A stretch of DNA of 64,000 bases from CALBZE01 sp036381255 (GCA_036381255.1 DASVDG010000037.1:112331-176330); one strand, 5' to 3'; positions 7,624 through 16,437 are shown, counted from the first letter of the stretch. Made by a program: numbers and translations. The notes: generated by a model from the letters alone, not told the origin.

Positions 7624-8742
7624 ATGAAGATCGTCCTGTTCACGCATTCGCTGGTCAGCGACTGGAGCCACGGCAACGCGCATTTCCTGCGTGGCCTGGT
7701 GCGGGCGCTCCAGAAGCGCGGCCACGACGTGGTCGCGTGCGAGCGGTGGCGCAACTGGTCGACGGACGAGCTGTTCAAGGACCACGGCGCGGGGCCGATC
7801 ATCGAATTCGCGCGGCTGTTCCCCGACCTCCACATCCGTGTGTACGGCGGCTGGGAGACGATCCTCGACGAGGTCGATGAACTGACCCGCGGCGCCGACG
7901 TCGTGCTGGTGCACGAGTTCAACGAGCCCGAGCTGGTCGGCGCGGTCGGCCACGTGCGACGCCGGCGCGGCGACTTCCTGCTCCTGTTCCACGACACGCA
8001 CCACCGACCGGCGAGCGTGCCGGTGCAGATCGCGCGATTCAACCTGCGGCACTACGACGGCGTCCTGGCCTACGGCGACTCGCTGGCCGAGGTCTACCGC
8101 CGCGATTTCGGGATGCCGCGGGTCTGGACGTTCCACGAGGCCGCGGACACCACGGTGTTCCGTCCGCTCGAGGCCGAGAAGACGGACGACGTGATCTGGA
8201 TCGGCAACTGGGGCGACGACGAGCGGACGCGCGAGATCCGGGAGTATCTCATCGGCTCCGCGTACCACCTGCGGGAGCTGCGCTTCGCGGTGCACGGCGT
8301 GCGCTACCCGGAGCGCGCGCTCGGGGAGATGCGGGAGGCGGGGATCGAGTTCCGCGGGTGGATCGCGAACTACCGGGTCCCCGAGGCGTTCGCCCGGGCG
8401 CGGATGACGCTGCACATCCCGCGCGGGCCGTACCTGGACCGGCTGCCGGGGATCCCGACGATCCGGCCGTTCGAGGCGCTGGCGTGCGGGATCCCGCTGC
8501 TGTCGACGCCGTGGGCGGACACGGAAGGGCTGTTCCGCGAAGGGGTGGACTACCTCGTCGTCCGGTCGCCGGTCCAGATGCGCGACCACCTCCTGCGCCT
8601 CGCCCGGGACGAGGACGCGCGCCTGCGGCTCGCGGAGAACGGGCTGGAGACGATCCGCGCGCGCCACACCTGCGATCACCGCGCCGAGCAGCTCGAGGCG
8701 ATCGTCGAGGAGGCGGGCGCCGCGGCGGAGGCGGGGTCGTGA
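7624..8742 (+). CDS. CgeB-like glycosyltransferase (copy 1)
   Basis: This 372-residue protein has the compact GT-B pattern of CgeB/DUF3880 transferases: an N-terminal segment SHGNAHFLRGLVRALQKRGH, a linker VWIGNWGDDERTRE-like region, and a C-terminal donor site with RMTLHIPRGPYL and IRPFEALACGIPLLS. It lacks the classic GT4 E-x7-E. The family is named for Bacillus CgeB, a spore-surface glycosylation protein; here a role in surface polysaccharide assembly is inferred from context. ATG 7624 lies four bases after the GT4 stop. Two relatives occur at 14197 and 17235. Confidence 0.85.
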   Translation: MKIVLFTHSLVSDWSHGNAHFLRGLVRALQKRGHDVVACERWRNWSTDELFKDHGAGPIIEFARLFPDLHIRVYGGWETILDEVDELTRGADVVLVHEFNEPELVGAVGHVRRRRGDFLLLFHDTHHRPASVPVQIARFNLRHYDGVLAYGDSLAEVYRRDFGMPRVWTFHEAADTTVFRPLEAEKTDDVIWIGNWGDDERTREIREYLIGSAYHLRELRFAVHGVRYPERALGEMREAGIEFRGWIANYRVPEAFARARMTLHIPRGPYLDRLPGIPTIRPFEALACGIPLLSTPWADTEGLFREGVDYLVVRSPVQMRDHLLRLARDEDARLRLAENGLETIRARHTCDHRAEQLEAIVEEAGAAAEAGS

Positions 8743-8824
8743 CGCGGGCGGCGCAGGAGTGGATCGTTCGGCCGCGGATGTCGTGGGCACGGGCGGCGCG
8801 GACGCGGGCGCGGAGCGTCGGCCG

Positions 8825-9820
8825 ATGAGGGCGGCCGTCCTCCACGGGCCCGGCGACCTGCGCGTCGAGGACGTGGCCGTGCCGGAGCCGGGGCCGGGCG
8901 AGATCGCGATCCGGACGCTGGCGGCGTCGATCTGCAACGCGACGGACGTGCACATCTGGGAGGGCGCCGTCGGCGAGGAGCTGCGGCCGCCGTACCCACA
9001 CGTGCTCGGCCACGAGCGGGCGGGCGTGGTGGTGGCGGTGGGCGCCGGCGTGACGGAGTTCGGCGTCGGCGACCGGGTCGCGTGCTGGGCGAAGATGGAC
9101 GGGGCATTCGGCGAGTACGACGTGCTCCGGCCGTGGCAGTACCCGACGGTCAAGCTGAGCGACGGCATCTCGAACGACGCCGGCTCGCTCCTCGAGTTCG
9201 TCGGCGCGACGCTGCGCTGCATCCATGCGGCGGGGCTGCGGCCGGGCGAGCGGGTGCTGGTCCTCGGGCAGGGCGTGCAGGGGCTCGTACTCGCGCAGGA
9301 GGCACGGCTGCTGGGCGCCGGCTCCGTCACGGCGGTCGACCTGCTCGCGTCCCGGCTGGAACGGAGCCGGGCGCTGGGGTGCGACGTCGCCTACGACCTC
9401 TCGGGGAAGCGCTACGACGAGGCGCTCGCCGATCTGCGCGACGCGGTGGGCGGCGAGGTGGACCTCGTGATCGACGCGTCGGGGCGCGGCGCGTGGGAGG
9501 GCGGGAACTCCGTGAACCTGGGGCTCGAGCTGCTTCGGTGGGCCGGGCGCTACATCGTCTACGGGCTACCGACGCGCGACGTGCCTGTCAACGCCCGCAT
9601 GATCGGGATGAAGGGGATCACGTTCAAGGGGATCGACACGCCGCCGCACGAGGTGAAGCCGCTCCTCGCGCTCGGGGAGCGCTGGGTCGCGGAGGGGCGG
9701 TTGGCGCTCGAGTCGCTCGTCACGCACCGCGTGCCGCTCGCGCGCGTGGCGGAGGGGCTGGCGTTGTGCCGGGACCGGCCGGCGGAGGTGCTGAAGGTCA
9801 TGGTGGAGTTCGAAGGGTAG
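8825..9820 (+). CDS. Zinc-type MDR alcohol dehydrogenase (copy 1)
   Basis: The 331-residue medium-chain dehydrogenase has the catalytic zinc Cys in SICNATDVHIW (about 37) and the GHE motif in HVLGHERAG. The nucleotide-binding turn is VLGQGVQGLVLAQ. The four-Cys structural zinc lobe is not evident. It probably oxidises or reduces a sugar or polyol hydroxyl using NAD(P). The ATG at 8825 was chosen because the canonical first strand MRAAVLHGPGDL starts there. It sits 82 bases after the CgeB-like gene and directly before a hexamer-repeat array and a second dehydrogenase, so it is part of the same cluster. Confidence 0.85.
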   Translation: MRAAVLHGPGDLRVEDVAVPEPGPGEIAIRTLAASICNATDVHIWEGAVGEELRPPYPHVLGHERAGVVVAVGAGVTEFGVGDRVACWAKMDGAFGEYDVLRPWQYPTVKLSDGISNDAGSLLEFVGATLRCIHAAGLRPGERVLVLGQGVQGLVLAQEARLLGAGSVTAVDLLASRLERSRALGCDVAYDLSGKRYDEALADLRDAVGGEVDLVIDASGRGAWEGGNSVNLGLELLRWAGRYIVYGLPTRDVPVNARMIGMKGITFKGIDTPPHEVKPLLALGERWVAEGRLALESLVTHRVPLARVAEGLALCRDRPAEVLKVMVEFEG

Positions 9821-9822
9821 GG

Positions 9823-9952
9823 AGTGGGGGAGCGGGAACGGGAACGGGAGTGGGAGCGGGAGCGGGAGCGGGAGCGGGAGTGGGAGTGGGAGTGGGAGTG
9901 GGAGTGGGAACGGGGGCGGGAACGGGAACGGGAACGGGAACGTTTACGGGAA
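9823..9952. repeat. GGGAGY/GGGAAC hexanucleotide array (about 20 units)
   Basis: The stretch between the two dehydrogenases is an almost uninterrupted run of 6-bp units GGGAGC, GGGAGT and GGGAAC, ending in GGGAACGTTTACGGGAAC. Because the unit length is a multiple of three, the run is open in frame with the following dehydrogenase and would encode an (Arg/Trp)-Glu dipeptide repeat if translated. The downstream gene has its own better start at 9977, so I treat the array as an intergenic microsatellite. Its length could vary between strains. Confidence 0.85.
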
Positions 9953-9976
9953 CAGCCGAGGGGAAGGGGGCGCATC

Positions 9977-10939
9977 ATGCGGGCGGCGACACTGGTGAAG
10001 CCCGGGCGGTTCGAGGTGGGGGAGCGCGAGGCGGGGAGGGCGGGGGCGGGGGAGGTGGTGGTGCGGGTGAGGGGGTGTGGGGTGTGTGCGTCGAATCTGG
10101 GGCCGTGGGAGGGGATCGACGGGATCGGGTACCCGATGGAGCCAGGGGCGCCGGGGCACGAGGTGTACGGGGAGGTCGTGGCCGTGGGGGAGGGCGTCGC
10201 GGGGCTGGCGGCGGGGGACGCGGTGACGGCGCTCAGCTACCGTGGGTTCGCGGAGTACGACGTGGCGCGGGCGGACTCGGTGGTGAAGGTGCCGGCGTCG
10301 CTGGCGGAACGGCCGATCCTGGGAGAGCCGGTCGCGTGCGCGGTCAACGTGCGCCGACGGGCGGGGGTGCGGGAGGGAGACACCGTGGTCGTGGTCGGGA
10401 TCGGGTTCCTGGGGGCGCTGCTGCTGCGGCTCGTGCGGCGGGACCGGCCGGCGCGCGTGGTCGCGGTCTCGCGGCGGCGTGACGCGCTCGAGATGGCCGA
10501 GCGGATGGGCGCGGACGAGGTGCTGACGTACGACGACGACGTGATCGGCCGCGTCGGCGAATGGACCGGCGGCCGCATGGCCGACGTCGTCATCGAGGCG
10601 ACGGGGAAGCAGCGGCCGCTCGATCTGGCCGCGGCGCTGACGCGAGTCCGGGGGCGCCTGGTCATCGCCGGGTACCACCAGGACGGGCCGCGGCAGGTGA
10701 ACCTCCAGCTCTGGAACTGGCGCGGGATCGATGTCGTCAACGCGCACGAGCGGGACGCGGCGCTGTACGCCGAGGGGATGCGGGAGGGCGTGCGCCTGCT
10801 GACCGAGGGCGAGCTGGATGCGGAGCCGCTGATCAGCCACACGTTCCCGCTGGAGGAGATCAACCGGGCGTTCGAGGTAGCGCGCGAGCGGCCGGCCGGA
10901 TTCTTCAAGGCCGTCATCGTTCCGGGTGAGGCCCCGTGA
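9977..10939 (+). CDS. Zinc-type MDR alcohol dehydrogenase (copy 2)
   Basis: This 320-residue dehydrogenase is diverged from copy 1 but shares the plan: a zinc Cys in GCGVCASNLGPW, a GHE motif in PGHEVYGEVVAV, and a Rossmann turn VVGIGFLGALLLRL. The start at 9977 gives the standard first strand MRAATLVKPGRFEV and follows AGGGGAAGGGGGCG. The in-frame hexamer array upstream would add a Glu-rich tail of about 50 residues if a GTG at 9824 were used. Its stop overlaps the next gene's GTG (GTGA), which implies coupling to the Gfo/Idh oxidoreductase. It probably acts on a sugar derivative. Confidence 0.85.
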   Translation: MRAATLVKPGRFEVGEREAGRAGAGEVVVRVRGCGVCASNLGPWEGIDGIGYPMEPGAPGHEVYGEVVAVGEGVAGLAAGDAVTALSYRGFAEYDVARADSVVKVPASLAERPILGEPVACAVNVRRRAGVREGDTVVVVGIGFLGALLLRLVRRDRPARVVAVSRRRDALEMAERMGADEVLTYDDDVIGRVGEWTGGRMADVVIEATGKQRPLDLAAALTRVRGRLVIAGYHQDGPRQVNLQLWNWRGIDVVNAHERDAALYAEGMREGVRLLTEGELDAEPLISHTFPLEEINRAFEVARERPAGFFKAVIVPGEAP

Positions 10940-11958
10940 ACGCCCCGCGCCTCGGCTTCGTGGGGCTGGGCTGGATCGGCGCGCTGCGCCTGGACGCCGT
11001 GGCGTCGAGCGGGCGCGCCGTCGTGGCCGCGCTGTGCGACGCCGCCGAAGCACGGCTGGGTGCGGCCGCGTCGCGGTACGGGGGCGCGGCCGCGTTCGCC
11101 GATTACGCCGCGATGCTGGAACGGGCCGACGCGCTCCGCCTCGACGGCATCGTCATCGCCACGCCGAACGCGCTGCACGCCCCCCAGGCGATCGCCGCGC
11201 TGGACCGCGGGCTGGCCGTCTTCTGCCAGAAGCCGCTCGCGCTGAACGCGGCCGAGGCGCGCGCAATGGTCGACGCGGCCCGCCGGGCCGACCGTCGCCT
11301 CGGCGTCGACTACTCCTACCGCTACACGCACGGCGCGCGGGCCATGCGCCGCCTCGTCCGCGCCGGCGAACTGGGCCGGGTCTTCAGCGTCGTCAGCACG
11401 TTCCACAACGCGTACGGCCCCGACAAAGCGTGGTGTCACGACCCGGAGCTCGCCGGCGGCGGCGCGCTCGTCGACCTCGGCGTCCACCAGATCGACCTGC
11501 CGCTCTGGCTCCTGGATGCACCCGGCGTCCGCGACGTGCACGGCCGGGCGTTCCGCCAGGGCGAGCCGCTCGACGGCCTCGGCATCGACGACTTCGCGGT
11601 CGCCCAGCTCGAGCTCGAAGGCGGCGCGATCGTCCAGCTCGCCGTCAGCTGGAACGCCCACGCCGGCGCAGACTGCGTCATTCGCACCGCACTCTTCGGG
11701 ACCGGCGGCGGCGCCGAGGTAAGCAACGTCGACGGAAGCTTCTTCGACTTCGAAACCCGTCGCATCGACGGCAGGCAGTTCTCGGTGATCGGCCGCGAAA
11801 GCCGCGACTGGATGGGGCGCGCGATCCTCGATTGGCTCGACCGCCTGGCCGCCTCGCCGGCGTACGACCCGGGGATCGAGCGGAGCGTGCTCGTGGCCGA
11901 AGTCGTCGACGCGATCTATTCGCCCGCATCACGCGCCGCGCCGGCCGGCGCGGGGTGA
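10936..11958 (+). CDS. Gfo/Idh/MocA-family oxidoreductase
   Basis: The 340-residue protein has the N-terminal NAD(P) fold (FVGLGWIGALRLDAV), the IATPNALHAPQAI segment, and the C-terminal fold with GGGALVDLGVHQIDL. The family's usual EKP motif reads QKP here (VFCQKPLAL). It probably oxidises or reduces a sugar carbon, as in the biosynthesis of modified sugars. GTG at 10936 overlaps the upstream stop by four bases, so it forms a tight unit with the MDR dehydrogenase. A strong hairpin at 12011-12036 ends this transcript. Confidence 0.88.
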   Translation: MNAPRLGFVGLGWIGALRLDAVASSGRAVVAALCDAAEARLGAAASRYGGAAAFADYAAMLERADALRLDGIVIATPNALHAPQAIAALDRGLAVFCQKPLALNAAEARAMVDAARRADRRLGVDYSYRYTHGARAMRRLVRAGELGRVFSVVSTFHNAYGPDKAWCHDPELAGGGALVDLGVHQIDLPLWLLDAPGVRDVHGRAFRQGEPLDGLGIDDFAVAQLELEGGAIVQLAVSWNAHAGADCVIRTALFGTGGGAEVSNVDGSFFDFETRRIDGRQFSVIGRESRDWMGRAILDWLDRLAASPAYDPGIERSVLVAEVVDAIYSPASRAAPAGAG

Positions 11959-12010
11959 GGGGCGCGGATTCACGACGGCCGGGGATCGTCGCGCGCCGGG
12001 GATGAACGAC

Positions 12011-12036
12011 GGCCGCCGGGCACATCCCCGGCGGCC
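12011..12036. terminator. Hairpin terminator between convergent genes
   Basis: GGCCGCCGGG (12011-12020) and CCCGGCGGCC (12027-12036) form a perfect 10-bp stem around CACATC. It lies 52 bases past the Gfo/Idh stop and 54 bases before the stop of the minus-strand small gene, so it can serve both. There is no T-run. Confidence 0.6.
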
Positions 12037-12090
12037 GGAAGAAGGCGAGGCGGCTCCGGCCGTCCGGCCGGCGCCGCACGGCGACCCGCA

Positions 12091-12300
12091 TCAGCGCCGC
12101 CGCCAGCGCTTCATCTCGGTCTCCTGCTCCTCGCTTCGCTCTTCACCAATGTCCAGATTGGTGCCCGTGCGCTTGCGCTCGCCTTCTTCCACCAGCTCGC
12201 GGCTGGTGTCGTACGGCCTGCCGATCCGATCCGGCTTCCCCTTCTCGCGCATCTTCCTGCGCTGGTCCTCGAGCTCACTGTAGAGGTCCTTCCTGGCCAT
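12091..12300 (-). CDS. Small highly charged protein (69 aa)
   Basis: The ATG at 12300 is preceded, reading on the minus strand, by CCAGGAGGCTGTCC, a strong ribosome site. The product is rich in Lys, Arg and Glu (MARKDLYSELEDQRRKMREK at the N terminus), has no hydrophobic stretch and looks mostly helical or disordered. I do not recognise a family. It follows the SDR gene on the same strand after about 100 bases. That gap contains TACAAT (minus strand, 12374-12379), a possible -10, though no matching -35 was found. Confidence 0.7.
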   Translation of the reverse strand: MARKDLYSELEDQRRKMREKGKPDRIGRPYDTSRELVEEGERKRTGTNLDIGEERSEEQETEMKRWRRR

Positions 12301-12400
12301 GGACAGCCTCCTGGACGAAAACGCCGGGCACCGCCGGTGCGGGCGGCGGGCCACGCTATCCATGGAGGCAACAATTGTACCGGTGATGCGGAAAAACGAC

Positions 12401-13150
12401 TCAGAGAGCAGTCATTCCACCATCGACGGGGTGGGCGGTGCCGGTGACGAACGCGGCATCGTCGCTGGCGAGGTAGAGGATGGCGCGGGCGATGTCGGCG
12501 GCGGTGGCGACGCGCCGGAGGGCGTGGCGGCGTGCGACGTCGGCGCGGGTGGCGTCGTCGTCGAGGAACGCGCGGGTCATGGGGGTGTCGACCCAGGAGG
12601 GGACGACGCAGTTGCAGCGGACGCCGTGCGGGCCGTACTCGGCGGCGATGCAACGGGTGAGGGCGAGGAGCCCGGCTTTGGCGGCGCTGTAGGAGGCGAC
12701 GGCGTAGGAGCCCTTGAGCGCGGAGGTGGACGCGACGTTGACGATAGTGCCGCGGGCGTGCATGAGGAGGGGGAGCGCGGCGCGGCACATCCGGAACGCG
12801 CCTTTGAGGTTGGTGTCGAGAACGAGGTCCCAGACGGCGTCCTCGGTTTCGTGGAGGGGGGTCCACGCGGGGGCGAGCCCGGCGTTGTTGACGAGGATGT
12901 CGAGGCGGTCGAAGCGACGCGCGGCGAGGTCGACGGCGGCGCGGACGGCGCGGTCGTCGGTGATGTCGGCCGGTTGGACGTCGGCTTCGAAGCCGTCGCC
13001 TCGGATGAGGTCGGCGGTTTCCCTCAGGGGCTCGATGCGGCGGCCGGTGAGGAGGACGCGCGCGCCCTCGCGGGCGAAGAGGCGAGCGGTGGCGCGTCCG
13101 ATGCCGGATCCGGCGCCGGTGATGAGGGCGGACTTGCCGTGGAGGCGCAT
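12401..13150 (-). CDS. Short-chain dehydrogenase/reductase (FabG-like)
   Basis: The 249-residue classical SDR has TGAGSGIG at about 11-18, NNAG at about 88-91, and the catalytic Ser141, Tyr154 and Lys158 (YSAAK). The ending HPVDGGMTAL is typical of FabG-like enzymes. The substrate is not determined by sequence; a sugar or 3-oxoacyl group is possible. The ATG at 13150 gives the canonical first strand. It is transcribed away from the downstream methyltransferase and glycosyltransferase genes. Confidence 0.88.
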   Translation of the reverse strand: MRLHGKSALITGAGSGIGRATARLFAREGARVLLTGRRIEPLRETADLIRGDGFEADVQPADITDDRAVRAAVDLAARRFDRLDILVNNAGLAPAWTPLHETEDAVWDLVLDTNLKGAFRMCRAALPLLMHARGTIVNVASTSALKGSYAVASYSAAKAGLLALTRCIAAEYGPHGVRCNCVVPSWVDTPMTRAFLDDDATRADVARRHALRRVATAADIARAILYLASDDAAFVTGTAHPVDGGMTAL

Positions 13151-13291
13151 GGTCGAGCTCCGTTTGCCGGGATTCGGGGCGGGGCGTCGGGTGCAAGGCG
13201 GGTGCCAGGCGTGGAACGGGACTTGCCGCGGGGAGGCGCGGCCCGCGGGCGACGTCCGGAACCGGCGCGAGGGGCGGGTGCGAGGCGCGCG

Positions 13292-13336
13292 GTGCCGGTG
13301 CGCGTCGTGCCGGTGCGCGTCGTGCCGGTGCGCGCC
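13292..13336. repeat. Three tandem copies of a 15-bp repeat
   Basis: GTGCCGGTGCGCGTC occurs at 13292-13306 and 13307-13321, and with one change (GCC ending) at 13322-13336. It lies in the 273-bp divergent gap between the SDR and the methyltransferase. A 15-bp unit would encode a five-residue repeat if translated, but no ribosome site or protein family supports that. Confidence 0.7.
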
Positions 13337-13423
13337 GTCCCGGACCGCGGCCGGGCGACTTCCCGAACGAACGGTCACCGTAATGCGACCCTGCGCCGGC
13401 GCGCGGGGCGGGGGATCCAGGGC

Positions 13424-14200
13424 ATGGCGGACGGCGGTCCGGTGACACGGGGCGTGGGAATCGAGGCGGCGAGGGCGCCGAACCGAACGCTCGACCTGGC
13501 GGAGCTGGGCCGTCCGGATGTCCGTCGGCTGCTGGCGGAGCTGGATGGGATGGTCGCGCGGGAGGCGGGCTCGTATCTGCATCCGAGCAAGCGGTGGGAG
13601 TACCCGTGGGCGCTGGAGCGGGCGCGGCTGGCGCCGGGGAGCCACGTGCTGGACGCGGGGAGCGGCGCGTCGATCTTCCCCGTCTACCTTGCGCGGTGCG
13701 GCCACGCGGTGACGGCGCTGGACCGGGTGGTCGAGCGTCGGTTCGGCGCGGCGCACGCGGTGACGGTGGAGTACGTGGCGGGCGACCTCGCGGCGCTTCC
13801 GTTCGCGGCGGAGTCGTTCGACGCCGTGTTCTGCATCTCGGTGATCGAGCACGTTCCGGAGGAGCGGATCCCGCAGGCGATGGCGGAGTTTCGCCGCGTG
13901 CTTCGCCGCGACGGCCGACTGCTGCTGACGACGGACTACTATCGCGACGCGGAGGCCGAGATCTGGCACGAGGGGCCGGACCGCCGGTTCCGCGTGGACT
14001 GGGGGGTGTTCGACGAGGCGCGGCTCCGTCGTTCCATTCTGGACGCGCCGGGGTGGGTCGTGGACGGCGCGCTCGACCTCGATGTCGACTGGGATCGGGT
14101 CAGCCCGCGGATGCGACGGTTCCACGGCTACCCGTACACGTCGGTGGGCGTCGCGCTCCGGGCGACAGCGGCCGGCGGCGCTCGAAACCCGAACGCGTGA
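13424..14200 (+). CDS. Class I SAM methyltransferase (copy 2)
   Basis: The 258-residue product has motif I in HVLDAGSGASIFPVYLA and the post-motif VIEHVPEERIPQAMAEFRRV typical of Methyltransf_11-type enzymes. It is not closely similar to the methyltransferase at 3310. An O- or N-methylation of a sugar or glycan end group is plausible from context. ATG 13424 follows GGGGGATCC; an alternative GTG lies at about 13440. Its stop overlaps the start of the following CgeB-like transferase (GTGA), so the two proteins are made together. Confidence 0.85.
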   Translation: MADGGPVTRGVGIEAARAPNRTLDLAELGRPDVRRLLAELDGMVAREAGSYLHPSKRWEYPWALERARLAPGSHVLDAGSGASIFPVYLARCGHAVTALDRVVERRFGAAHAVTVEYVAGDLAALPFAAESFDAVFCISVIEHVPEERIPQAMAEFRRVLRRDGRLLLTTDYYRDAEAEIWHEGPDRRFRVDWGVFDEARLRRSILDAPGWVVDGALDLDVDWDRVSPRMRRFHGYPYTSVGVALRATAAGGARNPNA

Positions 14201-15276
14201 GCGTGACCGTGAGGATCTTCGTCTTCGGCTCGTCGATCGTCTCGGCTTACTGGAACGGCGCGGCGACGTACTACCGCGGCGTGTTCCGGGCGCTCCACGC
14301 GCTCGGTCACGAGATCCACTTCTGCGAGCCGGACATCTACGACCGGCAGGCGAACCGCGACCTGGCAGAGGATCCCGACTACGTGCGCGTCCGCGTGTAC
14401 CGGGACGAGGCCGGGCTCGCGGCGCTCCAGGCAGAGGCGGCCGGCGCCGACCTGGTGGTTAAGTGCAGCGGCGTCGGCGCGCGCGACCGCGAGCTCGAGG
14501 CGTGGCTGGCCGGGTTGTCCGGACCGCTACGCGCCTTCTGGGACGTGGACGCCGCGCACACGCTCGACCGGATCGAACGCGATCCGGCCGACCCCATGCG
14601 CCGCTGGATCCCGCGCTTCGACCTGGTCTTCACCTACGGCGGCGGGCCGCCCGTCGTGGAGCGCTACAGGGCACTCGGCGCACGGGAGTGCCGCCCCGTC
14701 TACAACGGGCTCGATCCCGACATCCATCGCCCCGTTCCGCCCGATCCATCCCTGGCGTGCGACCTGGTCTTCATGGGGAATCGCCTCCCGGACCGCGAGG
14801 AACGCGTCGAGCGCTTCTTCCTGGCCGCCGCGGAACGACTCCCCGACCGCCGCTTCATCCTCGGCGGCAGCGGGTGGGACGCGAGGCGGCTCCCGCCGAA
14901 CGTGCGCTGGATCGGGCACGTGCCCACCGCACTGCACAACGCCGTGAACTGCTCCGCCCGCCTGGTCCTGAACATCCATCGCGACGCCATGGCCCGGAAC
15001 GGCTATTCGCCCGCCACCCGCCTCTTCGAGGCGGCCGGCGCCGGCGCCTGCCAGATCACCGACGCCTGGTCCGGCATCGAGGACTTCTTCCTGCCCGGCC
15101 ACGAGGTGCTCCTCGCCGAGGACGCCGACGACGTCGTGCGCTGGGTGCGCGAACTCGACACCACGCGGGCCGCCGACATCGGCCGCGCCGCCCGGGCACG
15201 CGCGATCCGCGACCACAGCTACGCCGGTCGCGCCCGGGAGGTCGACGCCGTGCTGCGCACGGCGTCGACGCGGTGA
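14197..15276 (+). CDS. CgeB-like glycosyltransferase (copy 2)
   Basis: This 359-residue protein starts at GTG 14197 inside the stop of the methyltransferase. It has the CgeB-type pattern: N-terminal WNGAATYYRGVFRALHALGH, the central FTYGGGPPVVERYRALG and CDLVFMGNRLPDREER, and the C-terminal ARLVLNIHRDAMARNGYSP with RLFEAAGAGACQI. These correspond to the donor-binding face of GT-B enzymes of the DUF3880/Glyco_trans_1_2 group. It is closest in organisation to the protein at 17235. It probably adds a sugar to a surface or lipid-linked glycan. Confidence 0.85.
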   Translation: MSVTVRIFVFGSSIVSAYWNGAATYYRGVFRALHALGHEIHFCEPDIYDRQANRDLAEDPDYVRVRVYRDEAGLAALQAEAAGADLVVKCSGVGARDRELEAWLAGLSGPLRAFWDVDAAHTLDRIERDPADPMRRWIPRFDLVFTYGGGPPVVERYRALGARECRPVYNGLDPDIHRPVPPDPSLACDLVFMGNRLPDREERVERFFLAAAERLPDRRFILGGSGWDARRLPPNVRWIGHVPTALHNAVNCSARLVLNIHRDAMARNGYSPATRLFEAAGAGACQITDAWSGIEDFFLPGHEVLLAEDADDVVRWVRELDTTRAADIGRAARARAIRDHSYAGRAREVDAVLRTASTR

Positions 15277-15408
15277 TGGCGCGGCGGCCGCAGTCCGCGT
15301 CGCGGCCGCGCGTCGCCGCTGCGGTCGACCGGGGTACGCGCCGTGCGCGCGACGCTTGATTGCGCAAAGTACTTGACGAAACGAAACCACCGAGTGCATC
15401 CTACGATC

Positions 15409-16026
15409 ATGGCCACGCCACGACGCCACATCACATCGGGCAGGACGGAGCCGATCGCGCTCCAGGACCGCGCCATGGACAACCTGCGCTACATCCGGGA
15501 GACGATGGAGCGTGCGGCGGCGTTCACGGCGGTGCCGGGGTGGGGCGGCGTCGTGATCGGCATCACGGCGCTGGTCGCGGCGTCGGTGGCGTCGGTACGG
15601 ACGGGACCGGCGCAATGGCTCGCCGTCTGGCTGGGCGAAGCGGCGCTGTCGCTGGCGATCGCGGCGTGGGCCGTGGGGCGGAAGGCGCGTGTGGCGAACG
15701 TGCCGGTGCTCTCGGGGCCCGGGAACAAGTTCCTGCGCAGCTTCTCGCCGCCGATGCTGGTGGGCGCCCTGCTCACGCTCGTCTTCCTGCGTGCGGGCGA
15801 GACGGCGCTCCTGCCGGGGACGTGGCTGCTGCTCTACGGCACCGCCGTGGTGACGGCGGGTGCGTTCTCCGTGAGGATCGTGCCCGTCATGGGCGCGTGC
15901 TTCATGCTCACCGGCGCCGTCGCCCTCTTCTGCCCGCCGGCGTGGGGCGACGGCCTCATGGCGTTCGGGTTCGGCGGGCTTCACATCCTGTTCGGTTTCA
16001 TCATCGCGAGGAGGTACGGTGGCTAG
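15409..16026 (+). CDS. Multi-span membrane protein paired with a winged-helix regulator
   Basis: The product (205 residues from ATG 15409) begins with a soluble segment DNLRYIRETMERAAAFTAVP, then has about six hydrophobic segments including VVIGITALVAASVASV, LAVWLGEAALSLAIAAWAV and LMAFGFGGLHILFGFII. No enzymatic motif is visible. The downstream regulator overlaps it by eight bases, so they form a two-gene unit, perhaps a membrane sensor or effector with its own regulator. TTGACG at 15373-15378 is a reasonable -35. If the weak -10 CATCCT at 15397 is real, transcription would begin about at the ATG. A later in-frame ATG at 15475 is also possible. Confidence 0.75.
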   Translation: MATPRRHITSGRTEPIALQDRAMDNLRYIRETMERAAAFTAVPGWGGVVIGITALVAASVASVRTGPAQWLAVWLGEAALSLAIAAWAVGRKARVANVPVLSGPGNKFLRSFSPPMLVGALLTLVFLRAGETALLPGTWLLLYGTAVVTAGAFSVRIVPVMGACFMLTGAVALFCPPAWGDGLMAFGFGGLHILFGFIIARRYGG

Positions 16027-16405
16027 GACCGGGGCGTTATCGAACCGCCACGACACGGGCGGACCCGGCCGCGACGAAGCCCGGGCGGCCGACGTCCAGC
16101 CGGAGCTCAGCCCCCTCGAGCTGGACCGCCTGATCCACGAACGGCTCCGTCTCGGGATCGTCAGCGCGCTGGCCGCGAACGAGTCGCTGTCGTTCAACGA
16201 CCTCAAGCGGATGCTCGACACGACGGACGGCAACCTCAGCGTGCACGCCCGCAAGCTGGAGGAGGCGGACTACATCACGTGCACGAAGTCGTTCGAGGGG
16301 CGCTACCCGCGGACGGAGTACCGGCTCACGGCCGCGGGCCGCGAGGCGCTGGAGCGGTATCTGGACCATATGGAAGCGTTGATCCGGGCCGCGCGCGAGC
16401 GCTGA
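16019..16405 (+). CDS. Winged-helix DNA-binding regulator
   Basis: The 128-residue protein has one winged-helix domain at about 35-120: LIHERLRLGIVSALAANESL, then SFNDLKRMLDTTDGNLSVHA (recognition helix) and the wing FEGRYPRTEYRLTAAG. This matches the PF13601-type winged-helix family. It probably controls its own operon, which includes the membrane protein that it overlaps by eight bases. GTG 16019 follows the strong ribosome site GAGGAGGTACG placed inside the upstream gene, so the start is well supported. Confidence 0.88.
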   Translation: MARTGALSNRHDTGGPGRDEARAADVQPELSPLELDRLIHERLRLGIVSALAANESLSFNDLKRMLDTTDGNLSVHARKLEEADYITCTKSFEGRYPRTEYRLTAAGREALERYLDHMEALIRAARER

Positions 16406-16437
16406 AGTCCGGCCGTATTTTCTTGCGAGGTTACTTT

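Noticed and set aside
9824..9976. N-terminal (Arg/Trp-Glu)n extension of the second dehydrogenase
   Set aside because: The GTG at 9824 has no ribosome site, and the canonical MDR N terminus begins at ATG 9977. The frame is open only because the repeat unit is six bases.
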